64,000 bases of DNA from Streptomyces sp. RPT161 (lineage in GTDB: Bacteria; Actinomycetota; Actinomycetes; Streptomycetales; Streptomycetaceae), in the NCBI RefSeq assembly GCF_027533845.1, contig NZ_JAPZVN010000016.1, positions 62,001 to 126,000 of the forward strand. The letters are read 5' to 3'. The position numbers and the translations under genes are program-made. Positions 15,474-23,918 of the stretch are shown in pieces; position 1 is the first letter of the stretch, and the number at the start of each line of letters is the position of its first letter. The notes beneath the pieces are model-generated. The model had not been told where the DNA came from. It worked only from the letters and a program-made list of their open reading frames with translations, and did not search any database.

Positions 15474-16636
15474 ACGTGCTGATCGAAGCCGAGCAGGCGG
15501 TACTCGGCGCTGTCCTGCTTGATCCCGGTCAGCTCGACTCGCTGGCTGGTTGGTTGTTGCCCGACCACTTCTCTCGTCCCGCGCACCAAGCCGTGTTCGC
15601 CGCGATGCTCACCCTCCGATCGCGCGGTCACTCCGCGCTGGCCTCCAAGGGCGAGGCGCCGCTGGCGTGGGTGACCGACACCTTCGCCGAGGCTGATCGC
15701 CATATCCGGGGGCTTACTCGGTCGTACGCGCACACTCTCGTCGCCGCATGCCCGCGCGCCGGGAACGCCCCGGTCTACGGGCGGATGGTGCTGGAGGGCG
15801 CGATCCACCGCAGCGTCCTGGAGCACGCCACCCGCCTGTGCCAAGTCGCCGATACCGATGCCCTGCAGAGGGTGGTCGACAGCACCGTGGACCATGTTCA
15901 GATCCTGACCGACGTCCTCGACGATCTGTCCCGGCGCTGGGGCTGCGACCCCAAGCCGCTTCCGCCACCCGACGATGTCGACCATTCCTACCCGGTCGCC
16001 GCCGCGGGTAGCGACGGGCAGTCCGAGGATGAGCAGTTCCTCGTGGGGCTACTCATCGATCGGCCGGACGGCATGCGCCAGGTGGTGGAGTGGCTGCGAC
16101 CGGCTGACTTCGCCGACCCGCTCTGCGGGCGCCTCTACCGGTGCCTCGGTGCCTTGCACCACCGCGGTGAGCCCATCGATGCCATCACCGTGCAGTGGGA
16201 AGCCCAGCGACGCGGCCTGTTTGCCGACGGCTCTCTGAATGTGGACCAGGTCGGTGCCATCTGCCGGAGCGGCGGCGTTGGATCGCCGGAGTTCCTAGGC
16301 GAGCGTGTCTTGGCCTCGTCCCTTGTCCGAACGGCGTCGGCCTCTGCCCGCACGATCCAGGATCTGGCCCACGACGAGTCGCTCGCCCCCGGCCGCCTGA
16401 TCGGCTACGCCCTCCACGCCCTCCTATCGGCCCACGAGGTCCACGAGCGCTGGCGCACCGCCACCGGCACACCACCAGCCGGGAGTGCCGAACCTGTGGC
16501 GAATGCCGAGCACGCGACCGCGCGCGTTCATGCGGCTCTGGCTCGCAGCCAACCCCAGCGCTCGAGCCCGGCCCTGGCTCGGACGTCTGCCGCCTCCATT
16601 CCCACCGCCCGTCCCGCTGCCCGGAGCCACACGTGA
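15470..16636 (+). CDS. Tandem DnaB N-terminal-like domain protein without helicase domain
   Basis: 388 residues. Two copies of a DnaB-N-like helical domain are visible: EAEQAVLGAVLLDPGQLDSL with the following PDHFSRPAHQAVFAAM (about residues 6-60), and EDEQFLVGLLIDRPDGM with ADFADPLCGRLYRCLGALH (about 186-245). In DnaB this domain recruits primase and makes ring contacts. The RecA-like motor is absent, so this protein probably binds or modulates host or element replication proteins. The tail is Pro/Ser/Ala-rich with ALARS at residue 356 and ends in Arg-containing sequence. Its GTG overlaps the previous stop. Confidence 0.75.
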   Translation: MNVLIEAEQAVLGAVLLDPGQLDSLAGWLLPDHFSRPAHQAVFAAMLTLRSRGHSALASKGEAPLAWVTDTFAEADRHIRGLTRSYAHTLVAACPRAGNAPVYGRMVLEGAIHRSVLEHATRLCQVADTDALQRVVDSTVDHVQILTDVLDDLSRRWGCDPKPLPPPDDVDHSYPVAAAGSDGQSEDEQFLVGLLIDRPDGMRQVVEWLRPADFADPLCGRLYRCLGALHHRGEPIDAITVQWEAQRRGLFADGSLNVDQVGAICRSGGVGSPEFLGERVLASSLVRTASASARTIQDLAHDESLAPGRLIGYALHALLSAHEVHERWRTATGTPPAGSAEPVANAEHATARVHAALARSQPQRSSPALARTSAASIPTARPAARSHT

Positions 16637-16703
16637 TCCCTCGCAGACCAGCCTTGGCCGCCCTCGCCCATGCCTTCCGAATCACTATGGTCAGGAGTTC
16701 GCC

Positions 16704-17282
16704 ATGCCGTCCGCCTCCCCTGCCCACGCTCTGCGCGCTGCGGCTTTCGCCTTCGACGCCCAGCGCGGCAAGCTGCCGGTCGCCGGGGATCCCCACCGAT
16801 CGCCCGAACCCACCTTCGTCTCCCGGCAGATAGCCGAACTGAGCACACTAGTCACTGACTTGAGTGAGGAGGTCGCCTCCAGGGCTGTACACGACTCGAC
16901 CGCTCCGGCTGACGCGCGCGTCGCCACCGCCTTCGCCGCAGCGCTCGAACCCGCTGGCCAGGCCATCGCCGCGCTCGGTACGGTCAGCCACCAGTTGGCT
17001 TTCGTGGACCATACCTGGGCCAGGCGCCATGAGCCGGGTGTCCGCGATGTTCACGGACGAATCCCGCACGTCATTGAAGACGCCCTCTCTGAGGCCCACA
17101 CCGCTCTCCAGGATGCCTCCACTGCCCTCCACAGCGCAGCGACATTGATCGCGCAGCCGACGCTTCGACTGAAAGCCGCCCTCAGCCGCACCACGACAGC
17201 CATCGCCAAACCGTCGACTGTTCGCACCGCAGGCCCCGCCCCGGCGGCTCCTCTCGCGGCGGCAGCCACTCGAGGGCGGTGA
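16704..17282 (+). CDS. Helical conserved element protein
   Basis: 192 residues, almost entirely helical and Ala-rich (VSRQIAELSTLVTDLSEEVASRA; HTALQDASTALHSAATLIAQP), compatible with a coiled-coil or helical bundle. No domain was recognised. The C-terminal 34 residues start with ALSRT and end ATRGR, resembling the ALARS tails of neighbouring accessory proteins. CAGGAG lies seven bases before ATG 16704. It ends two bases before the start of the broken methyltransferase gene. Confidence 0.7.
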   Translation: MPSASPAHALRAAAFAFDAQRGKLPVAGDPHRSPEPTFVSRQIAELSTLVTDLSEEVASRAVHDSTAPADARVATAFAAALEPAGQAIAALGTVSHQLAFVDHTWARRHEPGVRDVHGRIPHVIEDALSEAHTALQDASTALHSAATLIAQPTLRLKAALSRTTTAIAKPSTVRTAGPAPAAPLAAAATRGR

Positions 17283-17283
17283 C

Positions 17284-18481
17284 ATGACCGGCACCACTCA
17301 ATCCCATTTCCCGCTGATCGGGAGTCTGTGCTCGGGATACGGCGGCCTGGACCTAGGCGTCCAGGCCGCCCTCGGCGGCAGCGTGGCCTGGCACGCCGAG
17401 ATCAACCCCGACGCCTCCAAGGTTCTGGCCCGGCACTGGCCAGACGTGCCGAACCTGGGCGACATCACCACCATCAACTGGGCCGCCGTACCGCAGGTGT
17501 GCGTGCTGACCGCCGGTTTCCCCTGTCAAAGACGTCTCCGTTGCCGGTCGACGCGCCGGACTCAGTAAAGACACCCGCTCCGGCCTGTGGCTGCACATCG
17601 CCCGTGCAGTCGAGGCCCTCCGTCCTTGCCTTTTGGTGGTGGAGAATGTCCGAGGACTCCTCACCTCACCCGCCGGTTCCCCTGGCGACATGGAACCCTG
17701 CCCGGGGTGTCTGGGAGACAACCCAACCCAGCCTCTTTTGCGGGCACTTGGTGCCGTACTCGGCTCCCTGGCCGACCTTCGGTATGACGCGCGGTGGCTC
17801 ATGCTTCGCGCCAGCGACGTCGGAGCACCCCATCATCGTGCGCGGACCTTCCTCGCTGCCTGGCCCGCCGATCGATCTGCTCAAGACTCCGACGTCGAAC
17901 TTGGGCACGAACGGTGGGAGCCAGCACCCGAACAAGCGCAAGCAGGGCGGCCACGGCCCATCGCTGGCCGACGAGGTGGAGTGGCTGCTGCCCACCCCGA
18001 AGGCCAGCGACGGAATCAAGGGATCGCCCAACCAGTGCTACGGCAGCGGCGACCTGACGCTCCCATCAGCGGCGGCGTCCCTGTGGTCGGCGTCGAGGAC
18101 CAACGACACGGGCGCCCCTGGTCGCAGGCCCGGCAAGAGCGACCGTCCACCCTCGTCGGCGGTGGTGCTGCCGTTGTGGGACGACCCGGACCCGGGCAGC
18201 AATCAGTCACCGGTCAGTGGGGGCGGTACGCAGCGGCCATCACCCGATGGGAGAACCTCACCCGGCCGGCACCAGCTCCGACCGACGACGCAGGGCGCCT
18301 TCAACCAGCTTTCGTGGAATGGATGCAAGGGCTCCCTGCGGGCTGGGTGACTGCCACCCCTGGCCTGGGTCGACCGGCTCAACTCATCGCACTTGGCAAC
18401 GGCGTTGTCCCCCAACAAGCCGAGTGTGCCGTCCAGTTGCTGACGCCGTTCTCACGGTGCTCGCAGTGCACCGTCCCGTAA
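17284..18481 (+). pseudogene. C5-cytosine DNA methyltransferase, disrupted by frame changes
   Basis: The product begins as a normal Dcm-type enzyme: SLCSGYGGLDLGVQ (SAM site) and the catalytic TAGFPCQ. An extra A in the AAA at 17528-17530 shifts the frame, and a stop follows at 17566-17568. The family sequence goes on in another frame with VVENVRGLLTSPAG (ENV motif) and GAPHHRARTFLAAWP, changes frame again near 17855-17875 to LLKTPTSNLG and LADEVEWLLPTPKASDG, and returns near 18190-18225 to ITRWENLTRP and GLPAGWVT, ending with the target-recognition-side motif ALGNGVVPQQAE. At least three frame changes make it inactive unless they are sequencing errors. Confidence 0.85.
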
Positions 18482-18528
18482 GCCTGCCACCGGATCACAT
18501 CACGCGGCCACGCCTCCTCTATCGCGGA

Positions 18529-18566
18529 TTTCCGGCCGTGCCAAATCCCGAATCCTCCGGATCCTC
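18529..18566 (+). repeat. 38-base repeat, copy B
   Basis: Second copy of the TTTCCGGCCG / CCAAATCC / GGATCCTC element of 12531-12568, with the three blocks unchanged and differences only between them. It ends 42 bases before the GTG of the DUF4913 gene. Position and conservation suggest a control element shared by two parts of the transfer region. Confidence 0.6.
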
Positions 18567-18607
18567 TTCCGCGTGCCGACCTCCGACAGAAGAAAGCAAG
18601 CACTACC

Positions 18608-19198
18608 GTGTCCGATTCTCTCCCGAGCTCCACCGAGCCCTTCCGCATACCCGACGACGATCTAGACGATCTCGCGTCCACCTTGGCCAAGATCGTCGCT
18701 GAGGTCCGTGAGCACGGTGTCCTCCTGGACCGCCTCGCCGCCGAAACAACCGAGCCCAGCGAAGCCTCCTCCGCGCAGCCCATAGATGCGGTCCAGGCCG
18801 CTGGCGAACAGAAACCACCTACCTCGGCGTTCATCGTGGCGCTCGGCGGCGAGGCATACGACATCGAACTCGCCGCCCTACGGAACTGGGTCAACTACCT
18901 CCTGCTTCCCGTATACGGCCGTGAGATCAGCGCCAACCGTCCCTGGTGCGACCAGTGGCACGAGCACCCCGAGGCCGTTGCCCGCCTACACGCGCTCTGG
19001 CTGGCCTGGCAACAGCTGACCGATGCCGAGGCGGGCCTGGGCGGGCCGTCGACCTGGCATCGCGACCACCTCGACCACGCGCTGCTTCAACTGCGCGCAG
19101 CTGATGGCCCGTTCGCGGCTTGCACCACCACCCCCGCCCGCCCGACCCACCGCGTCCTCACCACCCCGGCCCCCGCCCCCACCGGAGCACAACAGTGA
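18608..19198 (+). CDS. DUF4913-family protein
   Basis: 196 residues. The N-terminal 75 are acidic and probably flexible. Residues about 85-165 match the DUF4913 pattern I know from actinobacterial plasmids and integrative elements: NWVNYLLLPVYGR, WCDQWHEHPEAVARLHALWLAW and WHRDHLDHALLQL. Function is unknown, but the family is a regular companion of conjugation genes. The tail is Pro/Thr-rich. The start is GTG 18608 behind an A/G-rich stretch; the stop overlaps the next GTG. Confidence 0.8.
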   Translation: MSDSLPSSTEPFRIPDDDLDDLASTLAKIVAEVREHGVLLDRLAAETTEPSEASSAQPIDAVQAAGEQKPPTSAFIVALGGEAYDIELAALRNWVNYLLLPVYGREISANRPWCDQWHEHPEAVARLHALWLAWQQLTDAEAGLGGPSTWHRDHLDHALLQLRAADGPFAACTTTPARPTHRVLTTPAPAPTGAQQ

Positions 19199-19968
19199 AC
19201 ACCACACCCGACTACCGCCTGGAGGGTTTCGAGCCGACCGATGACGATGTGGCCGAGGACTTCTCCTTCGTCACGCTCTATGACGACAGTCTCGTCGCCG
19301 TCGCCGAACACCACAGCAGCGACGGCCGCGACACCTACCTGGTCCTCTACGACAACTCGGCGCAATGGGGCGCCCCAGGTACTCCCGCATACATCGCTAT
19401 GCACGTCAAACGCGAGGTCGGGCAGCGCAGCTTTCGATTCGACTCCACCCCCGTGGCCCTGGTGCCCTTGGCCCAGCGTTGGCTGATCGAGCGCGGCTGC
19501 CCCGCGGAGGCCATTGAGGTCTCCCACGCCAATTCACCCAAGCCGAAGGACGAACTCACGCAGCAGTTGGAGGAGCGGCTGAAGTCATCCGGCAACCGGT
19601 ACGAGGTACTCGACCACAACACCTACAACCCCGGGCGTTTCGACTTCGGCACCGAGACCTGGGTCCTCGTCCACGACAGCCACCTGGACTCCGCGGAGCA
19701 GCCATACCGCGTCTTTCTTGAAGAGGTCAGCGCCGACCTCAGCGGCTACACCGTCCGCGAGGGGGCGTTCGCCGACGAGGACGCGGCCGAGGAGTGGCTG
19801 TGGAATCGCGACACGCCACTGCCCCGGCCCGTCGAGGCGACACGCGGCACAACCCACCGAGCACAGGCGGCACTTGCTCGGTCGACCACCGAAATACCGG
19901 CCGCTACCGTGCCCGCGCCAGGGCCAGCACAAGCCACCGAAGGGAAGTCCAGCCGGAGGTCGCGATGA
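19195..19968 (+). CDS. Conserved element protein of unknown function
   Basis: 257 residues, acidic, with two alpha/beta blocks (RLEGFEPTDDDVAEDFSF... and RYEVLDHNTYNPGRFDFGTETWVLVHDSH) that look like related halves, each with a strand-rich core and a C-terminal helix. The tail from residue 226 (ALARSTTE) is disordered and ends KSSRRSR. No family was recognised. GTG 19195 overlaps the DUF4913 stop, and its own stop overlaps the next ATG, so the three genes are translated as a coupled set. Confidence 0.7.
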   Translation: MNTTPDYRLEGFEPTDDDVAEDFSFVTLYDDSLVAVAEHHSSDGRDTYLVLYDNSAQWGAPGTPAYIAMHVKREVGQRSFRFDSTPVALVPLAQRWLIERGCPAEAIEVSHANSPKPKDELTQQLEERLKSSGNRYEVLDHNTYNPGRFDFGTETWVLVHDSHLDSAEQPYRVFLEEVSADLSGYTVREGAFADEDAAEEWLWNRDTPLPRPVEATRGTTHRAQAALARSTTEIPAATVPAPGPAQATEGKSSRRSR

Positions 19969-20447
19969 GCCGCGCCCGCTTCGCCTTCGCCGCCCACCCG
20001 GACGCCATAGGCGACCTGCGCCAACTCCCCGACAACATTCGGGACCTGGCACTGCTAGAGCTGCAGAACCTCGTCCACGGCAGCGATGACTGCCTGCCGT
20101 TGGATGGCCGCTTGACCGGCTTCCACAAGGTCTACGTGGATCCCGCGGTCGCCTACCGCATGGTCATCCAGTTCCGGGATGCGCCCGCCTCCTCCACCCA
20201 CACCCACGAGGTCTACCTCGTCGCCGCAGGCGCCCGGCAGGACTACGAGGTCTACCGGACCGCCCAGCAGCGAACGGACCGTACCGGCCCTAACCGCCCG
20301 GCTCCCGACTCGACGGCCGACGCGCGGGTGCGAGCCGCACGTGCCCGCTCCCCCCAGGCCGCAGTCGTCAATCCGTCGACCACCGCCACAACGCCAACCG
20401 CCCCCGTGGGCACCGCGCGCGTCGCCGCTCGAAGGGATCTGTCATGA
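19965..20447 (+). CDS. RelE/ParE-like small protein with long C-terminal tail
   Basis: 160 residues. Residues 1-100 resemble the RelE/ParE toxin fold: FAAHPDAIGDLRQLPDNIRDLALLEL (two helices), LDGRLTGFHKVYVDPAVAYRMVIQF and THEVYLVAAGARQDYEVYRTAQQR (central sheet and last helix). No cognate antitoxin was recognised; the preceding gene is much larger than a usual antitoxin, so a toxin role is only an inference. The tail from residue 125 (ARARSPQ) is Pro/Thr/Ala-rich and basic at the end. ATG 19965 overlaps the previous stop (ATGA). Confidence 0.6.
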   Translation: MSRARFAFAAHPDAIGDLRQLPDNIRDLALLELQNLVHGSDDCLPLDGRLTGFHKVYVDPAVAYRMVIQFRDAPASSTHTHEVYLVAAGARQDYEVYRTAQQRTDRTGPNRPAPDSTADARVRAARARSPQAAVVNPSTTATTPTAPVGTARVAARRDLS

Positions 20448-20536
20448 CCGCCGACCGCATCGCCACCGCCACCAGCGCGGAGCTTGCTGACCAGGCCAGC
20501 GCAACCTGCAGCGGTACGCCGCCGGCGACCACCTAA
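20444..20536 (+). pseudogene. 30-codon remnant at the end of the transfer operon
   Basis: ATG 20444 overlaps the stop of the preceding gene exactly as the intact genes do, but the frame ends at TAA 20534-20536 after 30 residues (beginning MTADRIATATSAELADQ). The start context fits a real gene whose remainder was lost, so this is probably the truncated 5' end of another element gene and marks a recombination boundary. A genuine tiny peptide cannot be excluded. Confidence 0.45.
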
Positions 20537-20970
20537 GGTCACCATCCGGCTGGACGCCACAGCGAACTGACGGCAGTTGAAGGTGAAGGGCAGTTCACCA
20601 GAAAGCGTTGCTGTCGCTGATCTGCAGACCACTGGAGAAGCACAACCGTTCGATCTCAAAATGCAGTCAGTGCTGCTGCCACCACCAGACGGTGAGAGCC
20701 ACAGCCCCAGTGCCGACGGCCCCGGCCGCGCCACGGACCGCGCTGAGCACGATGATGCGCCGCCAGCGCCGGAGCCGTCGGCCTACACGCACCCAGCGTT
20801 CATGTCGGCCCCGCCTCCAGACACAATGATGGCAGCGACAATCCATGGTTCCGGACATACCGAGCCTCCCAGGCCTCTGACTTCTCCGTCCCGTGCGGGG
20901 CGACAGCAGCAGTACGCCATGGTGGTACGGCGGCCCCTGGCATCAGCTCGTGGGGTTGTAACGTGGGAGG
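20537..20970. other. Intergenic stretch at the element boundary
   Basis: 434 bases with no strong gene. A minus-strand frame at 20667-20792 could encode a 41-residue peptide with a basic start and one hydrophobic helix (IIVLSAVRGAAGAVGTGAVAL) ending WWWQQH, like small membrane proteins of some actinobacterial elements; it lacks a convincing ribosome site. No att-like duplication or tRNA end was recognised. Confidence 0.4.
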
Positions 20971-22128
20971 GTGCCTCGTACCGAGAGCCCTGCCGATCGA
21001 GAGCTCTGCGAAGCGGTGTGGGAAGCCCACCGGCAGACGATCAGCTGTAAACAGCTGGAGACATGGCGAGCGGCCAAGCTGCTGCCCAGCAACTTCCGGC
21101 GCGCTCTGGGGCGCGGACAAGGCAAGGTGTCCTGGTTTCACCCCGGGGCCGTGGGAATCGCGGCCGAACTCGGACGGAACTCCCGTCCCGGACGCAGCCT
21201 GCATGAAACGGTCCTGAGGACGTTCACCACCAACCCGTATACCTTCACCGAGGGCCGTTCTGCGCGGCATCCGCTCACAGGCCAACCGGAACTGTTCTCC
21301 CCGGAACCGGGGATGCGGACAGCCTTGGAGTGGCATCTGCGCAAGCCGCGTCTCACCGACGAAATCTTTCAGCGACTATCCGACGGGGCCTCCGCCGACG
21401 AGGCGCTGGCGGATGCCAATGTCGAGCTGCACCGATTCGCGCAAGAATCCGCCCAACTCCTCGCACGTCGTCGCCGGTCGCTCCCCGCCAGTAGGCAGCG
21501 TGACCCGAAGCTCCGTGATGTGGCTGCCGAGATCACGCAGCTCATCACCGATTGGGTCAACGGTGACGGCCTACCGTCGGAGGCCGTCACCGAGGACAGC
21601 GCAATGCTTCTCCGAGCCATGGGGGCCGATCGGCCCGAGGGAGAACTTGAACGGGTGAAGAGCCTGATCATCGCAGACGGGCTCAAGGGTGGACTTGCTG
21701 AACTCGACGCCAGTGCCTACCCGAAGGGAGCCGATGAAAGGGCGGCTGCCCTGAGGCAGCGTACGTATCGCGAGATCTGTGAAGTCGCCCTCATCGTGCA
21801 CTTCGTGGCGCGGACGATCAGGAACCGGAGGCTCTCGCTCACGCTCCTGCCCGGTAGCCAATTGGTCAACCGCACGGCGGTCCTCTACGCGACAGACCCG
21901 TGGCTCCACCAGTGGATGACCGTCCTGGAGCACACCATCGGACCGCAGGGCCCGGCCAACTGGTCCGGCACCACCACGGCCATCACGGCCTTGTGCTGCC
22001 ATCCCCGCGGCTTGGAGTACGCGCGACGGCTGGAGTCCCAGCTCGCATACTCCTACGGCGACTCCAGCGCCTCACAAGTAGAGGTGCAGCTCGACGAGAT
22101 CCTCGCCGTCAAAGCCGGAGGAACCTAG
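20971..22128 (+). CDS. Hypothetical protein with MerR-like N-terminal helix-turn-helix
   Basis: 385 residues. Residues about 22-65 (TISCKQLETWRAAKLLPSNF, then GQGKVSWFHPGAVGIAAEL) resemble a MerR-type winged helix preceding a mostly helical, charged body with no recognised domain. A single-gene regulator or phage-related protein is possible. GTG 20971 follows GTGGGAGG closely; the spacing is short, so the start is uncertain. It stands alone between the end of the transfer module and a divergent pair of genes. Confidence 0.65.
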   Translation: MPRTESPADRELCEAVWEAHRQTISCKQLETWRAAKLLPSNFRRALGRGQGKVSWFHPGAVGIAAELGRNSRPGRSLHETVLRTFTTNPYTFTEGRSARHPLTGQPELFSPEPGMRTALEWHLRKPRLTDEIFQRLSDGASADEALADANVELHRFAQESAQLLARRRRSLPASRQRDPKLRDVAAEITQLITDWVNGDGLPSEAVTEDSAMLLRAMGADRPEGELERVKSLIIADGLKGGLAELDASAYPKGADERAAALRQRTYREICEVALIVHFVARTIRNRRLSLTLLPGSQLVNRTAVLYATDPWLHQWMTVLEHTIGPQGPANWSGTTTAITALCCHPRGLEYARRLESQLAYSYGDSSASQVEVQLDEILAVKAGGT

Positions 22129-22266
22129 AGTCGGCGTGACTCCTGGGGAACACATACGGTCACCAGCGGCCGTGGTTTCCTGGGGGGAATTGGCGACAGT
22201 TGAATACGCGAGCTCACCAGTACGATCCCCGCACTCAGACCGGGCGCGTGCGATGCGGCCTGTTGG

Positions 22267-23052
22267 TCACCGTACGGGCTGCGTCGTGCTCAGAACGTAG
22301 TCGAAGTACACGGGATCGCCTTCCGGGTCGACGGGGTACTCGTAGGAGCTGTTGTTAGCGAAAGAGATCTTGGATTTCGGTAGGGCGTAGATGCCAAAGT
22401 CGTCGTCGTACGCGACGGAATGCCCGTGTTCTTCTACCTGCGGCACCAACCGTTCGCTGGGGGTGCGGAAAACGTCCAGTCCGTCGAAGGTGACGTTGAA
22501 TTCGTCATCTTCCACGCGGAAGCGCCACAGCTCGACGCTGGTCAGCGTCCCGTCCTGGGGGAAGGACAGGACGAATTGGAACGCGGAGTCATCGAGGTTC
22601 ACCACTGCGGGTCGTTCGGCTCCTGGCCGGTGACTGATCCGGCCCAGCCCTTGAGTGACCCGCATTGCTTCATGGAAGGGCATACCGAGCTGGAAGGGCC
22701 CAACACTGACGTGCGGATGAATCTGGACATCATCCACGCTTGCTTCGCCTACTCCTTGTCGCTCACTGGCTGCAGGGATCACCGCAGTAGAGCGGCCTCG
22801 TCGAAGGTCCAGCCACGACTGGCCACTTGCCTCACGTACGCCGCTGCAGAAGCCCAGTGCGACTAGTTCACTCGCGGCAGACGCCACTAGGGCCGAATCG
22901 ACTACGTACTTCGGCACACCCCATGTCAACGTACCGGTGTCGGGAAAACCCCAGGTCAACAAGGTGCCCCGCTCCAGCCACCCCTCGTCGGACGGCTGCG
23001 CACCTACCTGGATCTGCTTTGTCTCCACCAGCATTGAACCCATCACCAGCAC
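22267..23052 (-). CDS. Hypothetical, immunity-like protein
   Basis: 261 residues as drawn. The second half (VSVGPFQLGMPFHEAMRVTQGLG, then LSFPQDGTLTSVELWRF and VYFDYVLST) has the pattern of small strand-rich proteins found as polymorphic-toxin immunity proteins, where a phrase like VGPFxLGM is common. Immunity function is inferred, supported by the RHS toxin gene 2 kb away. The start at 23052 leaves only 26 bases to the divergent gene, so a start further in is possible. Confidence 0.5.
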   Translation of the reverse strand: MLVMGSMLVETKQIQVGAQPSDEGWLERGTLLTWGFPDTGTLTWGVPKYVVDSALVASAASELVALGFCSGVREASGQSWLDLRRGRSTAVIPAASERQGVGEASVDDVQIHPHVSVGPFQLGMPFHEAMRVTQGLGRISHRPGAERPAVVNLDDSAFQFVLSFPQDGTLTSVELWRFRVEDDEFNVTFDGLDVFRTPSERLVPQVEEHGHSVAYDDDFGIYALPKSKISFANNSSYEYPVDPEGDPVYFDYVLSTTQPVR

Positions 23053-23078
23053 CTCGCCAGCTTCCCCAAAGGATTCTC

Positions 23079-23591
23079 ATGTCTCGCTCGCTCACCGTCG
23101 GACAACTGATCCGTCAGCTAGAGGAACTGGATGCTGATCTGCCGGTCCGCCTGGCCATCAACCCAGACTGGCCGTTCTCCCACTACGCCGGCCGCGTTCT
23201 CAACGCGGACGGCACCGCGTTCATCGCCGACGACGGCCAAGAGGGGTACCTACCCCGCACCGTCAGCACCCTGCTCGACTGGGAGAACAGCAGCACTCCC
23301 ACTGAAGTCGCCGACTCTGACGAAGCCCCGGAGTACCTCGACGCGCAGGACGCCGCATACGTCGTCACCGAACTGTTTGACCGCCCAGACTGGACCGTCG
23401 AGGACGACGACCTGCCTGCCACCTACTCCAGCCCCTGTGGCCACCTCAAGGTCCGTCTCGACGAAGACGGTTGGCTCTACGAAGCGCGTGAGCAGCCCAC
23501 GGCCGCCCCCGTCTGGAACGCCTACTTCACGGCCTCGGTACCGGCGGACGCGATCAGGGCATTCACCGCTGCCCTATTGACTTCGCTCTGA
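23079..23591 (+). CDS. DUF317-like protein
   Basis: 170 residues. The first half (SLTVGQLIRQLEELDADLPVRLAINPDWPFSHYAGRV) is a small domain seen in many actinobacterial accessory proteins. The second half (SSPCGHLKVRLDEDGWLYEA, then WNAYFTASVPADAIRAFTAAL) matches the DUF317 pattern of Streptomyces, whose function is unknown. AAAGGA lies five bases before ATG 23079. A strong hairpin follows the gene, so it is probably monocistronic. Confidence 0.65.
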   Translation: MSRSLTVGQLIRQLEELDADLPVRLAINPDWPFSHYAGRVLNADGTAFIADDGQEGYLPRTVSTLLDWENSSTPTEVADSDEAPEYLDAQDAAYVVTELFDRPDWTVEDDDLPATYSSPCGHLKVRLDEDGWLYEAREQPTAAPVWNAYFTASVPADAIRAFTAALLTSL

Positions 23592-23605
23592 TCCTGGCCC
23601 ACGTC

Positions 23606-23630
23606 GCCCGAGGTGCGCTGCGCCTCGGGC
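23606..23630 (+). terminator. Hairpin terminator behind the DUF317-like gene
   Basis: GCCCGAGG (23606-23613) and CCTCGGGC (23623-23630) pair perfectly around a nine-base loop, 15 bases after the stop codon. It is followed by a pyrimidine-rich stretch. Confidence 0.75.
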
Positions 23631-23649
23631 GCCTTCTCCTTCCGCCTTA

Positions 23650-23875
23650 ACCCGCCGCCTGCTGGAAACCCGCTGCGAACGGCGGAAAGGACATCACCGC
23701 AGACCTCGGGCTCGCCGCCGGCGACCTACTGCTGCTGGCCACCTGGCCGAGGGTGACCGGTGACTGGTCACACGTTGTCCGACCCACGCTGTACGAAGCG
23801 ACCGGCCTGTGCGTCGTGATCAGCGTGTACAAAGCCGCTCTCCACCTGGCGAATCACATCGCCGAGTGCAGATGA
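23650..23875 (+). pseudogene. C-terminal remnant of a lost gene
   Basis: An open frame with good protein character but no usable start near its beginning runs to TGA 23873-23875 (ITADLGLAAGDLLLLATWP, later VVISVYKAALHLANHIAECR). A perfect hairpin lies 12 bases after the stop, as expected behind a real gene. It is best explained as the 3' part of a gene whose 5' part has been deleted. The family was not recognised. Confidence 0.4.
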
Positions 23876-23886
23876 TTCGCAACACC

Positions 23887-23918
23887 GGCCGCCCCTCACT
23901 CACGCAGCAGGGGCGGCC
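23887..23918 (+). terminator. Perfect 10-bp hairpin terminator
   Basis: GGCCGCCCCT (23887-23896) and AGGGGCGGCC (23909-23918) enclose a 12-base loop, immediately after the gene remnant. No U-tract follows, which is usual in Streptomyces terminators. The stretch from here to 24117 shows no gene. Confidence 0.75.

Larger units (their letters stand above)
1..20536. mobile_element. Transfer region of an integrative conjugative element or conjugative plasmid (partial)
   Basis: A collinear plus-strand set of T4SS genes (hydrolase, small membrane protein, VirB8-like, TrbL/VirB6, SCO6880-type, VirB4, VirD4/TraG) with tightly packed accessory genes extends from the left edge to about 20.5 kb. Behind 20447 only a 30-codon frame remains and gene style changes, so the element or its conserved part probably ends there. 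No relaxase, replication gene, integrase clearly belonging to the element, or att duplication was found. The left boundary is outside the window. Confidence 0.75.
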
